From: JAZGHN01 sp964496725 | GTDB lineage: Bacteria > Chloroflexota > Dehalococcoidia > Dehalococcoidales > E44-bin46 | Assembly (NCBI GenBank): GCA_964496725.1 | Contig: CAZCAS010000014.1 | Location: forward strand, 1-17,127 | Direction: 5' to 3' | DNA length: 17,127 bases | In this document: in pieces, positions 6,843-13,854 of the stretch | Position numbering within the stretch: the first letter of the stretch is position 1 | Layout of the letters: every line of letters begins with the position of its first letter | The notes under the pieces: model-generated | Databases searched by the model: none | What the model saw: the letters and a program-made list of their open reading frames with translations, nothing else | What the model was told of the DNA's origin: nothing | Made by a program: the position numbers and the translations under genes

Positions 6843-8417
6843 TCAGACCATGTAGATGCTTTCGTAGAAGTTCTCGGAAAGCTCTCTGAAGTTTTGGCGA
6901 TAGTGTTTTACTGCGTTGGGCAAATAATCCAGAATATCCTGGGCAGTTATGCCGTCTTCACCCTTTTCCTCAGCAGCCAGGTCTCCAGAGAGCCCGTGCA
7001 TAAAGACACCTATCCTCACCGCCTCCTCCAGTGGTAATCCCAGCCCGTACATGGCGGCGATGGCACCGGTGAGCGTATCTCCGCTGCCGGCGGTAGCCAT
7101 TCCCGGGTTTCCACTGGTATTAATATATACCCTCTCATCAGGATAACCTATGAGTGAGTGGGCTCCTTTCAGCACGATGATGGCATTGAGCTCACTAGCC
7201 GTCTTTTGCAGCACGGCTACCTTATCTCTGCCTATCTCGTTCACTTCTGTGCCGGTGATTCGCGACATTTCGCCCCCGTGGGGAGTGAGAATCGTCTCCG
7301 CCCTTCTCTCTTTAGTGAGGTTTACATCTCTGGCAACAGCGGTAATCCCATCACCATCTATGAGTAACGGAACTTTGATCCCCTTTACCAACCCTCTAAC
7401 CAATTCCTGCGTTTCTTCGTTTAAGGAGAGCCCTGGGCCAAGAATTACCATGTCCATTTTCTTCGAAAATTCCAGGAGCTCATCCCTGCTCCCCAAAGTC
7501 AGGCTTCCTGAAGCTGTCTCCTTCTGGGGTATAAAGACGATTTCACTCCCTTTGCTCGCTATAAATGGCGAAATGGATTTGGGTGTAGCCAGGTAAGAAA
7601 GCCCGCCACCTGCCTTGAGGAAGGAGAGCGCAGAAAAGTAAGGTGCCCCTAGGTAATTCGAAGAGCCAGCGATAAAAAGGGCTTTCCCGTAACTCCCTTT
7701 ATGGGTATCTCTTGCCCTTTGAGGGAGTTTCACAAGCTCGTTTATCTCAACCTTTATCGACTCAGCGTTATAAAGAGGAGGGGGAAAGGAGATGTGCGAT
7801 ACATAAAGCTTGCCGCATAAATCGAAGCCGGGATAAAGCATATTACCTATCTTGGGAAGCCCACATGCTATGGTGTAATTGCTCTTTACGGCAGCACCCA
7901 TCACCTGACCGGTATCGCCGTTGACGCCCGAGGGGATATCAATGCTGAATACCTTTTTCCCGCTCTCGTTTACCAGATTAATGGCATCTTTATATATGCC
8001 TCCCACATCCCTACTGAGGCCTGTCCCTAACATGGCATCGACGATGACATCACAATCGGATACAGCTTCTTCTGCTTTGTCGATAGATTCTAAAGCAGTG
8101 ACTGCTATCGGCATTTCAGAGATGATGTCGAGGTTTCTCCTTGATGCTCCCCCGAATTTGCCTTTGTCACCCAGGATAAATACCTTAACTCTCCCACCAT
8201 CCGCATGGAGCCTTCTGGCGACGACAAATCCATCGCCGCCGTTGTTGCCTGTGCCGCAGAAGATGGCGAATTTCCTGTCGCTGATGCTGAATTCCCTCTG
8301 AATGACAAGGTGGGTAGCTTCGCCGGCTTTCTCCATCAGTGCTTCCTGGCTAATGCCGAACTCACTTGTGGCCCGGCTGTCCAGGTCCCTCATCTCGGCT
8401 ACTCGGCTTACTTTCAT
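6843..8417 (-). CDS. nnr: Bifunctional NAD(P)H-hydrate epimerase / ADP-dependent NAD(P)H-hydrate dehydratase
   Basis: The 524-residue cytosolic repair enzyme returns damaged NADHX and NADPHX to NADH and NADPH. The N-terminal epimerase domain (YjeF_N, about 1-215) shows CGTGNNGGDGFV (54-65), DAMLGTG (127-133) and SIDIPSGVNGDTG (158-170). The C-terminal dehydratase domain (ribokinase-like, about 235-505) shows ILGPGL (325-330), ILTPHGGEM (376-384) and the catalytic loop AGSGDTLTG (443-451, D447). The length is that of the usual bacterial fusion. The ATG is preceded by GGAGGG at a good distance. A possible promoter on the minus strand is TTTCCA and TATAGT with a 16-nt spacer at 8435-8462, which is weak. 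The stop codon lies 7 nt from that of the convergent GNAT-synthetase gene, with no visible terminator between them. Confidence 0.95.
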   Translation of the reverse strand: MKVSRVAEMRDLDSRATSEFGISQEALMEKAGEATHLVIQREFSISDRKFAIFCGTGNNGGDGFVVARRLHADGGRVKVFILGDKGKFGGASRRNLDIISEMPIAVTALESIDKAEEAVSDCDVIVDAMLGTGLSRDVGGIYKDAINLVNESGKKVFSIDIPSGVNGDTGQVMGAAVKSNYTIACGLPKIGNMLYPGFDLCGKLYVSHISFPPPLYNAESIKVEINELVKLPQRARDTHKGSYGKALFIAGSSNYLGAPYFSALSFLKAGGGLSYLATPKSISPFIASKGSEIVFIPQKETASGSLTLGSRDELLEFSKKMDMVILGPGLSLNEETQELVRGLVKGIKVPLLIDGDGITAVARDVNLTKERRAETILTPHGGEMSRITGTEVNEIGRDKVAVLQKTASELNAIIVLKGAHSLIGYPDERVYINTSGNPGMATAGSGDTLTGAIAAMYGLGLPLEEAVRIGVFMHGLSGDLAAEEKGEDGITAQDILDYLPNAVKHYRQNFRELSENFYESIYMV

Positions 8418-8491
8418 ATGCCCTCCGATTGCTGACTATACTACCACTAGATATCGTGGAAAGCAAAGCTCCCGATTCTATACATCGCTTT

Positions 8492-8520
8492 TTGTCATCG
8501 GTAAGGGGAGATACTATAAT
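8492..8520 (+). promoter_or_regulatory. Promoter of queA-queH
   Basis: TTGTCA (8492-8497), a 17-nt spacer and a perfect TATAAT (8515-8520) precede queA. Transcription would begin near 8527 and give a leader of about 28 nt. That is too short to hold a preQ1 riboswitch. Confidence 0.75.
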
Positions 8521-8554
8521 AGTCACTGGCTGAGTCTGTAATTGGTGAGTATGA

Positions 8555-9601
8555 ATGAGAACTAGCGATTTTGACTATATTCTTCCCCCGGAGCTTATCG
8601 CCCAGACCCCAATTGAGCCCAGAGACCAATCGAGGCTTATGGTGCTGAACCGTCGTGATAACTCCCTGGAGCACCGGAGGTTCTTTGAAATGGTCGATTA
8701 CCTCAGAGAGGGGGATGTGCTGGTACTTAATGACAGCAGGGTCATCCCCGCCCGCCTCAGCGGCAAGAAGGCTGATACCGGAGGCGGAGCAGAGATATTG
8801 CTGTTGCGTCGGCTTCGTCCTGCTGTCTGGGAGGCGCTGGTCAAACCCGCCAAGCGAGTGAAGCCAGGGAGCAGGTTAGAGCTGACGGGAGATTCTGCCA
8901 TCGGCGATGGTCGAGCACCTAAGGTAACCGCCGAAGTAATGGAGGCGAAAGAAGAGGGGGTGCGTGTGATGCGCTTCTCCGATGAAAAACTGCTGACAGC
9001 ATTGGGTAGAATTCCATTGCCTCCATATATACATGTCCCATTAAAGGATTCGGAGCGCTACCAGACAATTTATGCCAACGCTGATGGCAGTGTGGCTGCG
9101 CCTACTGCTGGACTGCACTTCACTCAGGAGCTGGTCAACAAGATAAGAAATAAAGGGGTGGAGTCTCTCTTTGTTACCCTGCATATCGGACTGGACACCT
9201 TCCTGCCCGTTCGGGAGAACGACCTTGCCAAACACCCGATACATCAGGAGTATGGCATATTAAGCCAGAAAGTAGCCGATAGCCTGTCTCAAGCCAAACG
9301 TGAGGGACGGCGTATTATATGTGTTGGTACCACTACGGTGAGACTGCTCGAGGCAGTAGCTCAGTACGGTAACTCCACCTCCGTACAGTCGTTCTCGGGC
9401 TGGGTGGACCTGTTTATTTTCCCGGGATACCGTTTCCAGATGGTCAATGCCCTTATTACCAACTTCCACCTGCCCCGGACAACACTGTTGATGCTGGTCG
9501 CTGCCTTTGCCGGCAAGGAGACTATCGGCAAGGCTTATCAGGAAGCCATAGCCCAAAAATACCGCTTCTATAGCTTCGGCGATGCCATGCTGATAGTTTA
9601 A
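8555..9601 (+). CDS. queA: S-adenosylmethionine:tRNA ribosyltransferase-isomerase
   Basis: The 348-residue QueA moves the ribosyl group of AdoMet onto 7-aminomethyl-7-deazaguanine (preQ1) already placed at tRNA position 34 and forms epoxyqueuosine. The N-terminus (SDFDYILPPELIAQTP), the VLNDSRVIPARL segment (56-68), the APTAGLHFT motif (182-190), the IHQE segment (229-232), GTTTVRLLEA (258-267) and the C-terminal FGDAML all match the family over its full length. GGTGAG upstream of the ATG serves as ribosome binding site. The next gene, queH, begins one base after the stop codon, so consecutive steps of the pathway are coupled. The pair converges on tgt and a queuosine precursor transporter gene. 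Confidence 0.96.
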   Translation: MRTSDFDYILPPELIAQTPIEPRDQSRLMVLNRRDNSLEHRRFFEMVDYLREGDVLVLNDSRVIPARLSGKKADTGGGAEILLLRRLRPAVWEALVKPAKRVKPGSRLELTGDSAIGDGRAPKVTAEVMEAKEEGVRVMRFSDEKLLTALGRIPLPPYIHVPLKDSERYQTIYANADGSVAAPTAGLHFTQELVNKIRNKGVESLFVTLHIGLDTFLPVRENDLAKHPIHQEYGILSQKVADSLSQAKREGRRIICVGTTTVRLLEAVAQYGNSTSVQSFSGWVDLFIFPGYRFQMVNALITNFHLPRTTLLMLVAAFAGKETIGKAYQEAIAQKYRFYSFGDAMLIV

Positions 9602-9602
9602 G

Positions 9603-10151
9603 ATGAAGATAGTGCTGCATATATGCTGTGGGGTCTGTGCTGCCGGGGTGACAGAGAGATTTACCTCGGAGGGACATCAGGTTATGGGCTTATTCTATAA
9701 TCCCAATATTCATCCCCTGGGTGAGTACCAGAGAAGGCTGGAAGTCGCCCGTGAGGTAGCTGGGAAATTAAACTTTCCCCTTAAGGTAGGCCCGTATACA
9801 GTGGAAGAATGGTTACAAGAAACAGCTTATTTGGCGAGCGAGCCTGAGGGAGGAAAAAGATGTGAGGTTTGCTTTCGTCTCAGGCTGAAAGAGACTCATC
9901 GCTATATGGGGGAGCATGGCTGGGATGCTTTCGCCACTACTCTAACCGTAAGCCCGCATAAGTCAGCAGACGTGGTTAACCGCATTGGTCGGGAGGTGGG
10001 GGGAGAGAGCTTTCTAGGCAGGGATTTCAAGAAGAAGACTGGCTTCCAGCGGGCTATGGAGCTTGCCAGCAGATGGTCGCTATACCGACAGAACTATTGC
10101 GGGTGCATATATAGCAGGAGAGAGAAAAAAAGACCAATTATGAATCGGTAG
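9603..10151 (+). CDS. queH: Epoxyqueuosine reductase QueH
   Basis: The 182-residue iron-sulfur protein (former DUF208) carries out the last step of queuosine formation, the reduction of epoxyqueuosine in tRNA. It is the non-homologous replacement of the cobalamin-dependent QueG. The conserved cysteines are all visible: CC at 8-9 with C12 (HICCGVCA), CEVC at 87-90 and CGC at 166-168. The GLFYNPNIHP (29-38), TTLTVSPHK (112-120) and DFKKKTGFQRA (141-151) segments are also typical. The start ATG lies one base after the queA stop. The last 14 nt overlap the 3' end of the convergent transporter gene, so both stop codons lie inside the other gene. Confidence 0.93.
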   Translation: MKIVLHICCGVCAAGVTERFTSEGHQVMGLFYNPNIHPLGEYQRRLEVAREVAGKLNFPLKVGPYTVEEWLQETAYLASEPEGGKRCEVCFRLRLKETHRYMGEHGWDAFATTLTVSPHKSADVVNRIGREVGGESFLGRDFKKKTGFQRAMELASRWSLYRQNYCGCIYSRREKKRPIMNR

Positions 10152-10863
10152 TACCCGCTTCCCTTGCTAATACAGCCGGGCTCAGTCTTTTCGCCAGATA
10201 GATAAACGGAGTGTCAATAGCAGCCACAAAGAACTTCATAACATAGGTTGATAACAATATCTGGAGCCAGATACCGGTATCATAGAGCCCCCACAGAGCT
10301 ATGGAGCAGAAGATAATGCTGTCAATACCCTGAGAGACCATGGTAGAAGCATTGTTTCGCAGCCAGAGGAACCTCCCCTGTGTCTTCTTCTTCCAGAAGA
10401 GAAATGCCCAGACATCATGATGCTGGGAGGCAAGGTAGGCAACCATGCTGCCGGCAGCAATCCTGGGCATCAAACCAAAGATTGTTACTAGAGAACCCTG
10501 GGCAAAGTCTGAGGCGTGGGGAATGAACCGCAGGGCGAGCTGCATCCATAGCGTCATCAGCATCATCCCGATAAAGCCAAGCCAGACCCCTCGCCGGGCC
10601 GCTTGCCTGCCATATACCTCGCTCAGGATATCGGTGGCAAAGAAGGTGCTGCCGTAAAGGACGTTGCCCAGGGTGGCGACAAAGCCGAATACCTCCACTG
10701 TCTTCAGCACCTGGATATTGGCGGTAATGATGGAGGCGACTATGACTATATAGAGCCCTGTTTTGCCAAAGAAACGGTAGATAAGAGTGACCAGACCCAG
10801 GTCAAGGAGAGCAAAACCAACCCACAGTAGGCTATTGAATAGTACGTCTGATTCTATTGGCAT
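10138..10863 (-). CDS. Queuosine precursor transporter (YhhQ/QPTR family)
   Basis: The 241-residue integral membrane protein of the former DUF165 family imports queuosine precursors (preQ0, preQ1 or queuine, depending on the organism). It has about six membrane segments. Family landmarks are the SIITANIQVLKTVEVFGF segment (about 40-57), LYGSTFFATDILSEVYGRQAAR (about 69-90, with the conserved D and E) and QGIDSIIF (about 179-186). The gene starts 5 nt after the tgt stop codon, with AGGGG from the end of tgt as a ribosome binding site, so tgt and the transporter are one unit. The neighbours queA, queH and tgt support the queuosine role. Which precursor it carries cannot be read from the sequence. 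It is longer at the N-terminus than E. coli YhhQ. Confidence 0.9.
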   Translation of the reverse strand: MPIESDVLFNSLLWVGFALLDLGLVTLIYRFFGKTGLYIVIVASIITANIQVLKTVEVFGFVATLGNVLYGSTFFATDILSEVYGRQAARRGVWLGFIGMMLMTLWMQLALRFIPHASDFAQGSLVTIFGLMPRIAAGSMVAYLASQHHDVWAFLFWKKKTQGRFLWLRNNASTMVSQGIDSIIFCSIALWGLYDTGIWLQILLSTYVMKFFVAAIDTPFIYLAKRLSPAVLAREAGTTDS

Positions 10864-10868
10864 TTTCG

Positions 10869-12092
10869 TCAGCCCCTGGTTATCTTATTGCGATTCTGGG
10901 ACTCCAGCCACTTGTTCCTCTGGACAAGCCGCACCTGCTCATCAGCGGTTCGATATCCAGCCAGAAATCTATCCCTAAAAGTGCTGAAACTTCCATTGAT
11001 AATGGACTCTCTTATTTCATTCATCAGGTCGCTCATGAAGCTGAGATTGTGAATGGTAGCCAGCTGATAAGCCAGCAGCTCTTGACATCTGAATAGATGG
11101 TTCAGATAGGCGGCTGAGAAGTGGCGACAGGTGTAGCAGGTACAATCGGGGACAACGGGCGCTTTCTGGTGATTGTAGGCAGAGTTTCGAATGTTAACCC
11201 TGCCCTGCCGGGTGAAGAGAGCTCCCTTTCGTGCCACCTGAGTGGGCATGGCACTGTCGAAGATGTCAATTCCCTTTCCCACACTATCGACTATGTCCTC
11301 CGGGGAACCAACACCCAGCAGATGCCTGGGTTTATCTGTGGGGAGCAGGGCTACGGTTTCCTCAACCATAGCTTGAGTTTGCGCCTTCGGCTCTCCCAGG
11401 CTCAAGCCACCGATGGCATAGCCTGAAAAATCCAGCGAGGCAAGAAACTTTGCTGACTTTTGGCGCAGTCGAGAGAAAAGCCCCCCTTGCACGATAGCAA
11501 ACAGAGCCTGGTCCTTACGACTCTGGGCCTTCAGGCATCTCTCTGCCCACCTGTGTGTTCTGTCCACCGCTTCCTCCACTTGCTCAAAGGTACCGGCATA
11601 ATCAGGGCACTCATCCAGAACCATGATGATATCTGCTCCCAACGATTCCTGGAACTGGATAGCCAGCTCAGGAGTGATGAGATGCTGGCTTCCATCAATA
11701 TGAGAGCGGAAAGTGACACCTTCATCGCCGATTTCCCGTAGCGAGGCCAAGCTAAAAATTTGATAACCTCCACTATCGGTAATCAATACTCCGTCCCAGT
11801 CCATAAACTGATGAAGCCCTCCCAGTGCCTCGACGACATTTATTCCCGGCCTCAGATAGATATGATAGGTGTTGGTCATTATCGTGGTTATACCAAGGCT
11901 CTTAAGGTCTTTGGGAGGCGTCGCTTTGACAGTAGCCTGGCTGCCTACCGGTGAAAAGACAGGGGTGGGGACCGTGCCATGAGGTGTAATTAGCTCGCCA
12001 GCCCGAGCATTGCTATTGGGACAGCCTTGTATGAGATGAAAGATATTTTTGCTGTTTATGGCTCTATACCCCTTACCGAGACAGGAAGGCAA
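10869..12092 (-). CDS. tgt: tRNA-guanine(34) transglycosylase
   Basis: The 407-residue enzyme exchanges guanine-34 of Asp, Asn, His and Tyr tRNAs for a 7-deazaguanine. The catalytic aspartates are D106 (ITDSGGYQ) and D279 (IDIFDSAMPT). The zinc ligands C317, C319, C322 and H348 are all present. Two positions differ from the common form: PTQ (283-285) replaces the usual PTR after the nucleophile, and the base-recognition loop reads GGLSLGE (228-234) where most bacterial enzymes have valine in place of the second leucine. The only start codon before the conserved NARAGELITPHG region is a TTG at 12090-12092, because a stop lies two codons upstream and no ATG or GTG follows in frame. The enzyme then has about 15 extra N-terminal residues. 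That TTG sits in a leader hairpin. Confidence 0.94.
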   Translation of the reverse strand: MPSCLGKGYRAINSKNIFHLIQGCPNSNARAGELITPHGTVPTPVFSPVGSQATVKATPPKDLKSLGITTIMTNTYHIYLRPGINVVEALGGLHQFMDWDGVLITDSGGYQIFSLASLREIGDEGVTFRSHIDGSQHLITPELAIQFQESLGADIIMVLDECPDYAGTFEQVEEAVDRTHRWAERCLKAQSRKDQALFAIVQGGLFSRLRQKSAKFLASLDFSGYAIGGLSLGEPKAQTQAMVEETVALLPTDKPRHLLGVGSPEDIVDSVGKGIDIFDSAMPTQVARKGALFTRQGRVNIRNSAYNHQKAPVVPDCTCYTCRHFSAAYLNHLFRCQELLAYQLATIHNLSFMSDLMNEIRESIINGSFSTFRDRFLAGYRTADEQVRLVQRNKWLESQNRNKITRG

Positions 12093-12111
12093 GACCTAAT
12101 CACTGCCTTCC
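12084..12111 (-). promoter_or_regulatory. Start-codon hairpin in the tgt leader
   Basis: On the tgt mRNA, GGAAGGCA (plus-strand 12104-12111) pairs perfectly with TGCCTTCC (12084-12091), with a 12-nt loop. The second arm includes the last two bases of the TTG start codon (12090-12092) and the first arm holds the strongest purine-rich, Shine-Dalgarno-like stretch of the leader. The fold would hide the start codon, leaving only TTAGG in the loop as ribosome contact. Translational control is inferred. Confidence 0.5.
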
Positions 12112-12134
12112 ATCCAATTTTTTGTTAATAGAGT

Positions 12135-12164
12135 ATTATATACCCTCTCGTCCTGTGCGATAAA
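12135..12164 (-). promoter_or_regulatory. Promoter of tgt and the queuosine transporter
   Basis: Read on the minus strand, a perfect TATAAT (plus-strand 12135-12140) lies 18 nt downstream of a poor -35 match, TTTATC (12159-12164). Transcription would begin near 12128, giving a leader of about 36 nt. A weak -35 box often points to an activator or to low basal expression. Confidence 0.5.
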
Positions 12165-12172
12165 GAGGTATA
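12139..12172. repeat. Inverted repeat spanning the tgt promoter
   Basis: TATACCCTCT (12139-12148) and AGAGGTATA (12164-12172) form a 9-bp stem with one bulged C and a 15-nt loop. The repeat overlaps the edges of the -10 and -35 boxes of the tgt promoter, so it could be an operator. It also lies 14 nt downstream of the stop codon of the HEAAH gene and could be a 3' hairpin of that message, although no T-run follows. Confidence 0.35.
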
Positions 12173-12185
12173 GTCCCCAGCAGCC

Positions 12186-13016
12186 TCATAGCAATTCTTG
12201 GAGGGCCTGCTTCAGGGTCAAGCGTACATTATCGTGGGTGTCTTCACCCAGTTGTTGGGCGATGTTTATCGCTATGCCCAGCAGCTGTTTTCGCTCCTCC
12301 GGGTTGATGTAGTTCAGCATAGAATCGGTGGATTTTTCCAGCGACCATAACCCGGCAGTCTCAAGAGGCCAGCCCAGGAATAGCGTCTTTAGCTGACCCG
12401 AAAAGAAGAGTAGCCTGGCCATCGGATTATCCTTGGCTAAGAGCCAGGCCCGTTTATCATCCTCACTGGGCAAAAACTGAGTCTGAACAAAAACAAGCTG
12501 ACACTCGCTATACCCCTGCTGTAATAATAATCTGGTAACCTCTAGGTCTTTAACCGCGATGGCGCAATAATAGAGCACTTGTTGAAGCAGGGGCTGAGTT
12601 ATCTCCTTAGCCTGGGCCAGCTCTATGATTTCCGGCGATAAACGAAATACGTAGTAGGCTAATGCCCCATGAAGCACGGTGTGGGCTGCTTCGTGTCTGA
12701 GCGTGCCCAATTGAGCTAGAAGAGGAAGGGCAGAAAGCCTTTCTAGGCAAATAAGAAGGCGAGGGAATCCTCGCCAGGCATCGTGAGTACAGATGAAAGC
12801 CTCGTCGCCAGAAGTCCCAATGCCGAGTTCCATCTTTTCAGAGTCCAGAAAGATAGCCAGTTGAGTTGACGTATCGAAGATTTGGATATCAACCTTTTCT
12901 GGCAGCCATCGACCTAAATGTGGATAACACTCTTCCAAAGTGCTGCGAATCTTTTGCAGCTCGTCCTGCGTAACATATCCGTGACAGTGCAAGTCCAGTG
13001 CCGGTGGCTTTTTCAT
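12186..13016 (-). CDS. Unrecognised protein with an HEAAH zinc-protease-like motif
   Basis: The 276-residue protein is not one I recognise by name. Its clearest landmark is RHEAAHTVLHG, an HExxH motif at residues 108-112, as found in zinc metallopeptidases. It sits in a helix-like stretch after LLAQLGTL. Some 47 residues later, E159 in VKDLEVTRLLL is a possible third metal ligand, as in gluzincins. There is no signal peptide or membrane segment, so it should be cytoplasmic. The N-terminal half resembles the pre-helix part of soluble zincins (DIQIFDTSTQLAIFL, GTSGDEAFICTH). The ATG at 13014-13016 was chosen because GAGG precedes it by 5 nt and a promoter places the transcript start near 13035. 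A TTG seven codons upstream would be at the transcript start itself. Protease activity is an inference from the motif alone. Confidence 0.7.
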   Translation of the reverse strand: MKKPPALDLHCHGYVTQDELQKIRSTLEECYPHLGRWLPEKVDIQIFDTSTQLAIFLDSEKMELGIGTSGDEAFICTHDAWRGFPRLLICLERLSALPLLAQLGTLRHEAAHTVLHGALAYYVFRLSPEIIELAQAKEITQPLLQQVLYYCAIAVKDLEVTRLLLQQGYSECQLVFVQTQFLPSEDDKRAWLLAKDNPMARLLFFSGQLKTLFLGWPLETAGLWSLEKSTDSMLNYINPEERKQLLGIAINIAQQLGEDTHDNVRLTLKQALQELL

Positions 13017-13041
13017 GGCAGCCTCAGCAATCCACAATCAC

Positions 13042-13070
13042 ATTGTACCGCGCAAATAGCTATAAGACAA
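13042..13070 (-). promoter_or_regulatory. Promoter of the HEAAH protein gene
   Basis: On the minus strand, TTGTCT (plus-strand 13065-13070), a 17-nt spacer and TACAAT (13042-13047) precede the gene. Transcription from about 13035 supports the ATG at 13016 and argues against the TTG at 13037. Confidence 0.55.
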
Positions 13071-13103
13071 TTTAAGCCTCCTACACACTCGGCAAATATC
13101 GGG

Positions 13104-13131
13104 TTGACAATTTATATACACCTTATATAAA
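13104..13131 (+). promoter_or_regulatory. Promoter of the DUF47-pit operon
   Basis: TTGACA (13104-13109), a 16-nt spacer and TATAAA (13126-13131) lie within an AT-rich stretch. Transcription near 13138 would give a leader of about 87 nt before the GTG at 13225. No clear PHO-type repeat is visible by eye. Confidence 0.6.
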
Positions 13132-13224
13132 CTGAAGCCGCTGGAATGGCATATTTTCTGTATTCACTGATTTCAAATTACTGGCATCACTCAAGCGTTC
13201 TTTGCCAGCAGAGGAGGATTTATA

Positions 13225-13854
13225 GTGCCTAAGTTTCCTTTTATACCCCGCGAGGAAAGCTTCTTTGGTCTCTTTGAGCAGAGTGCTCAGAACATGGTAA
13301 AGATAGCTCATAAGTTAAGGGAAATGGTTAATACCTGCCAGGGTATCCCCCAAAACATTGCTGAGATAGCTGAGCTTGAGCATGTGGGTGACACTATTAC
13401 CCACAAGATTATAGCGCAGGTAAATTGTACCTTTGTCACCCCCTTCGACAGAGAGGATATAGCCCTACTGGCTCACAGTCTAGATGATGTAACCGACTTC
13501 ATTCACGCCGCAGCCGATGCTATGTTCATCTATAAGGTGGAATGCCCTGCTCCAAGGGCTGTGGAGTTGGCTGATATTATAGTCCAGGCGGCTACCGAAG
13601 TAGAAAAGGCAATGCCTCAACTGCGACGCCCCAAAGAATTGAAAGAGGTCCTCGAGCGGTGCGTGGAGATAAATCGATTAGAGAACATGGCGGACAAGGT
13701 ATTCCGTTCGGCGATGGCTGAGCTTTTTGAGGATTCCGTAGATATGGCTCACATTATCAAGTGGCGCGAAATCTACGCCCACATGGAGTCAGCCACTGAT
13801 AGATGTGAGGATGTGGCTAATGTCCTTGAAGGGGTAGCCCTCAAGCATGGCTGA
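13225..13854 (+). CDS. DUF47 family protein (PhoU-like Pit accessory protein)
   Basis: The 209-residue helical protein belongs to the DUF47/PhoU-like family that is regularly encoded next to Pit phosphate permeases and is thought to modulate them. Typical segments are the N-terminal FFGLFEQSAQNM (about 13-24), AEIAELEHVGDTITHKI (about 46-62), TPFDREDIALLAHSLDDVTDFI (about 72-93) and the C-terminal KWREIYAHMESATDRCEDVANVLEGV. The conserved E/D-x-x-x-D pairs of these regions are the metal-binding residues known in PhoU-fold proteins. The start is a GTG with a perfect GGAGG 8-9 nt upstream. The stop codon lies inside the following pit gene (8-nt overlap), which indicates translational coupling. 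The regulatory role is inferred from the family and the context. Confidence 0.9.
   Translation: MPKFPFIPREESFFGLFEQSAQNMVKIAHKLREMVNTCQGIPQNIAEIAELEHVGDTITHKIIAQVNCTFVTPFDREDIALLAHSLDDVTDFIHAAADAMFIYKVECPAPRAVELADIIVQAATEVEKAMPQLRRPKELKEVLERCVEINRLENMADKVFRSAMAELFEDSVDMAHIIKWREIYAHMESATDRCEDVANVLEGVALKHG

Noticed and set aside
7150..7596. Open frame of 148 codons on the plus strand, with another at 7921-8301
   Set aside because: Both are antisense to the NAD(P)HX repair gene, are rich in Ser and Pro as is usual for antisense frames, and match nothing I recognise.
8443..8458. Imperfect palindrome CCACTAGATATCGTGG near the nnr start
   Set aside because: Only six of eight positions pair, and it has no clear relation to a convincing promoter.
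12084..12122. Intrinsic terminator on the plus strand (8-bp stem followed by TTTTTT)
   Set aside because: The T-run starts 6 nt after the stem and no plus-strand gene ends here. The stem is better explained as a leader hairpin of tgt on the other strand.
12093..12140. preQ1 riboswitch in front of tgt
   Set aside because: The context invites it, but the leader has its A-rich run before the stem and lacks the C-rich loop and downstream A-rich tail of the class I aptamer. It is also too short for classes II and III.
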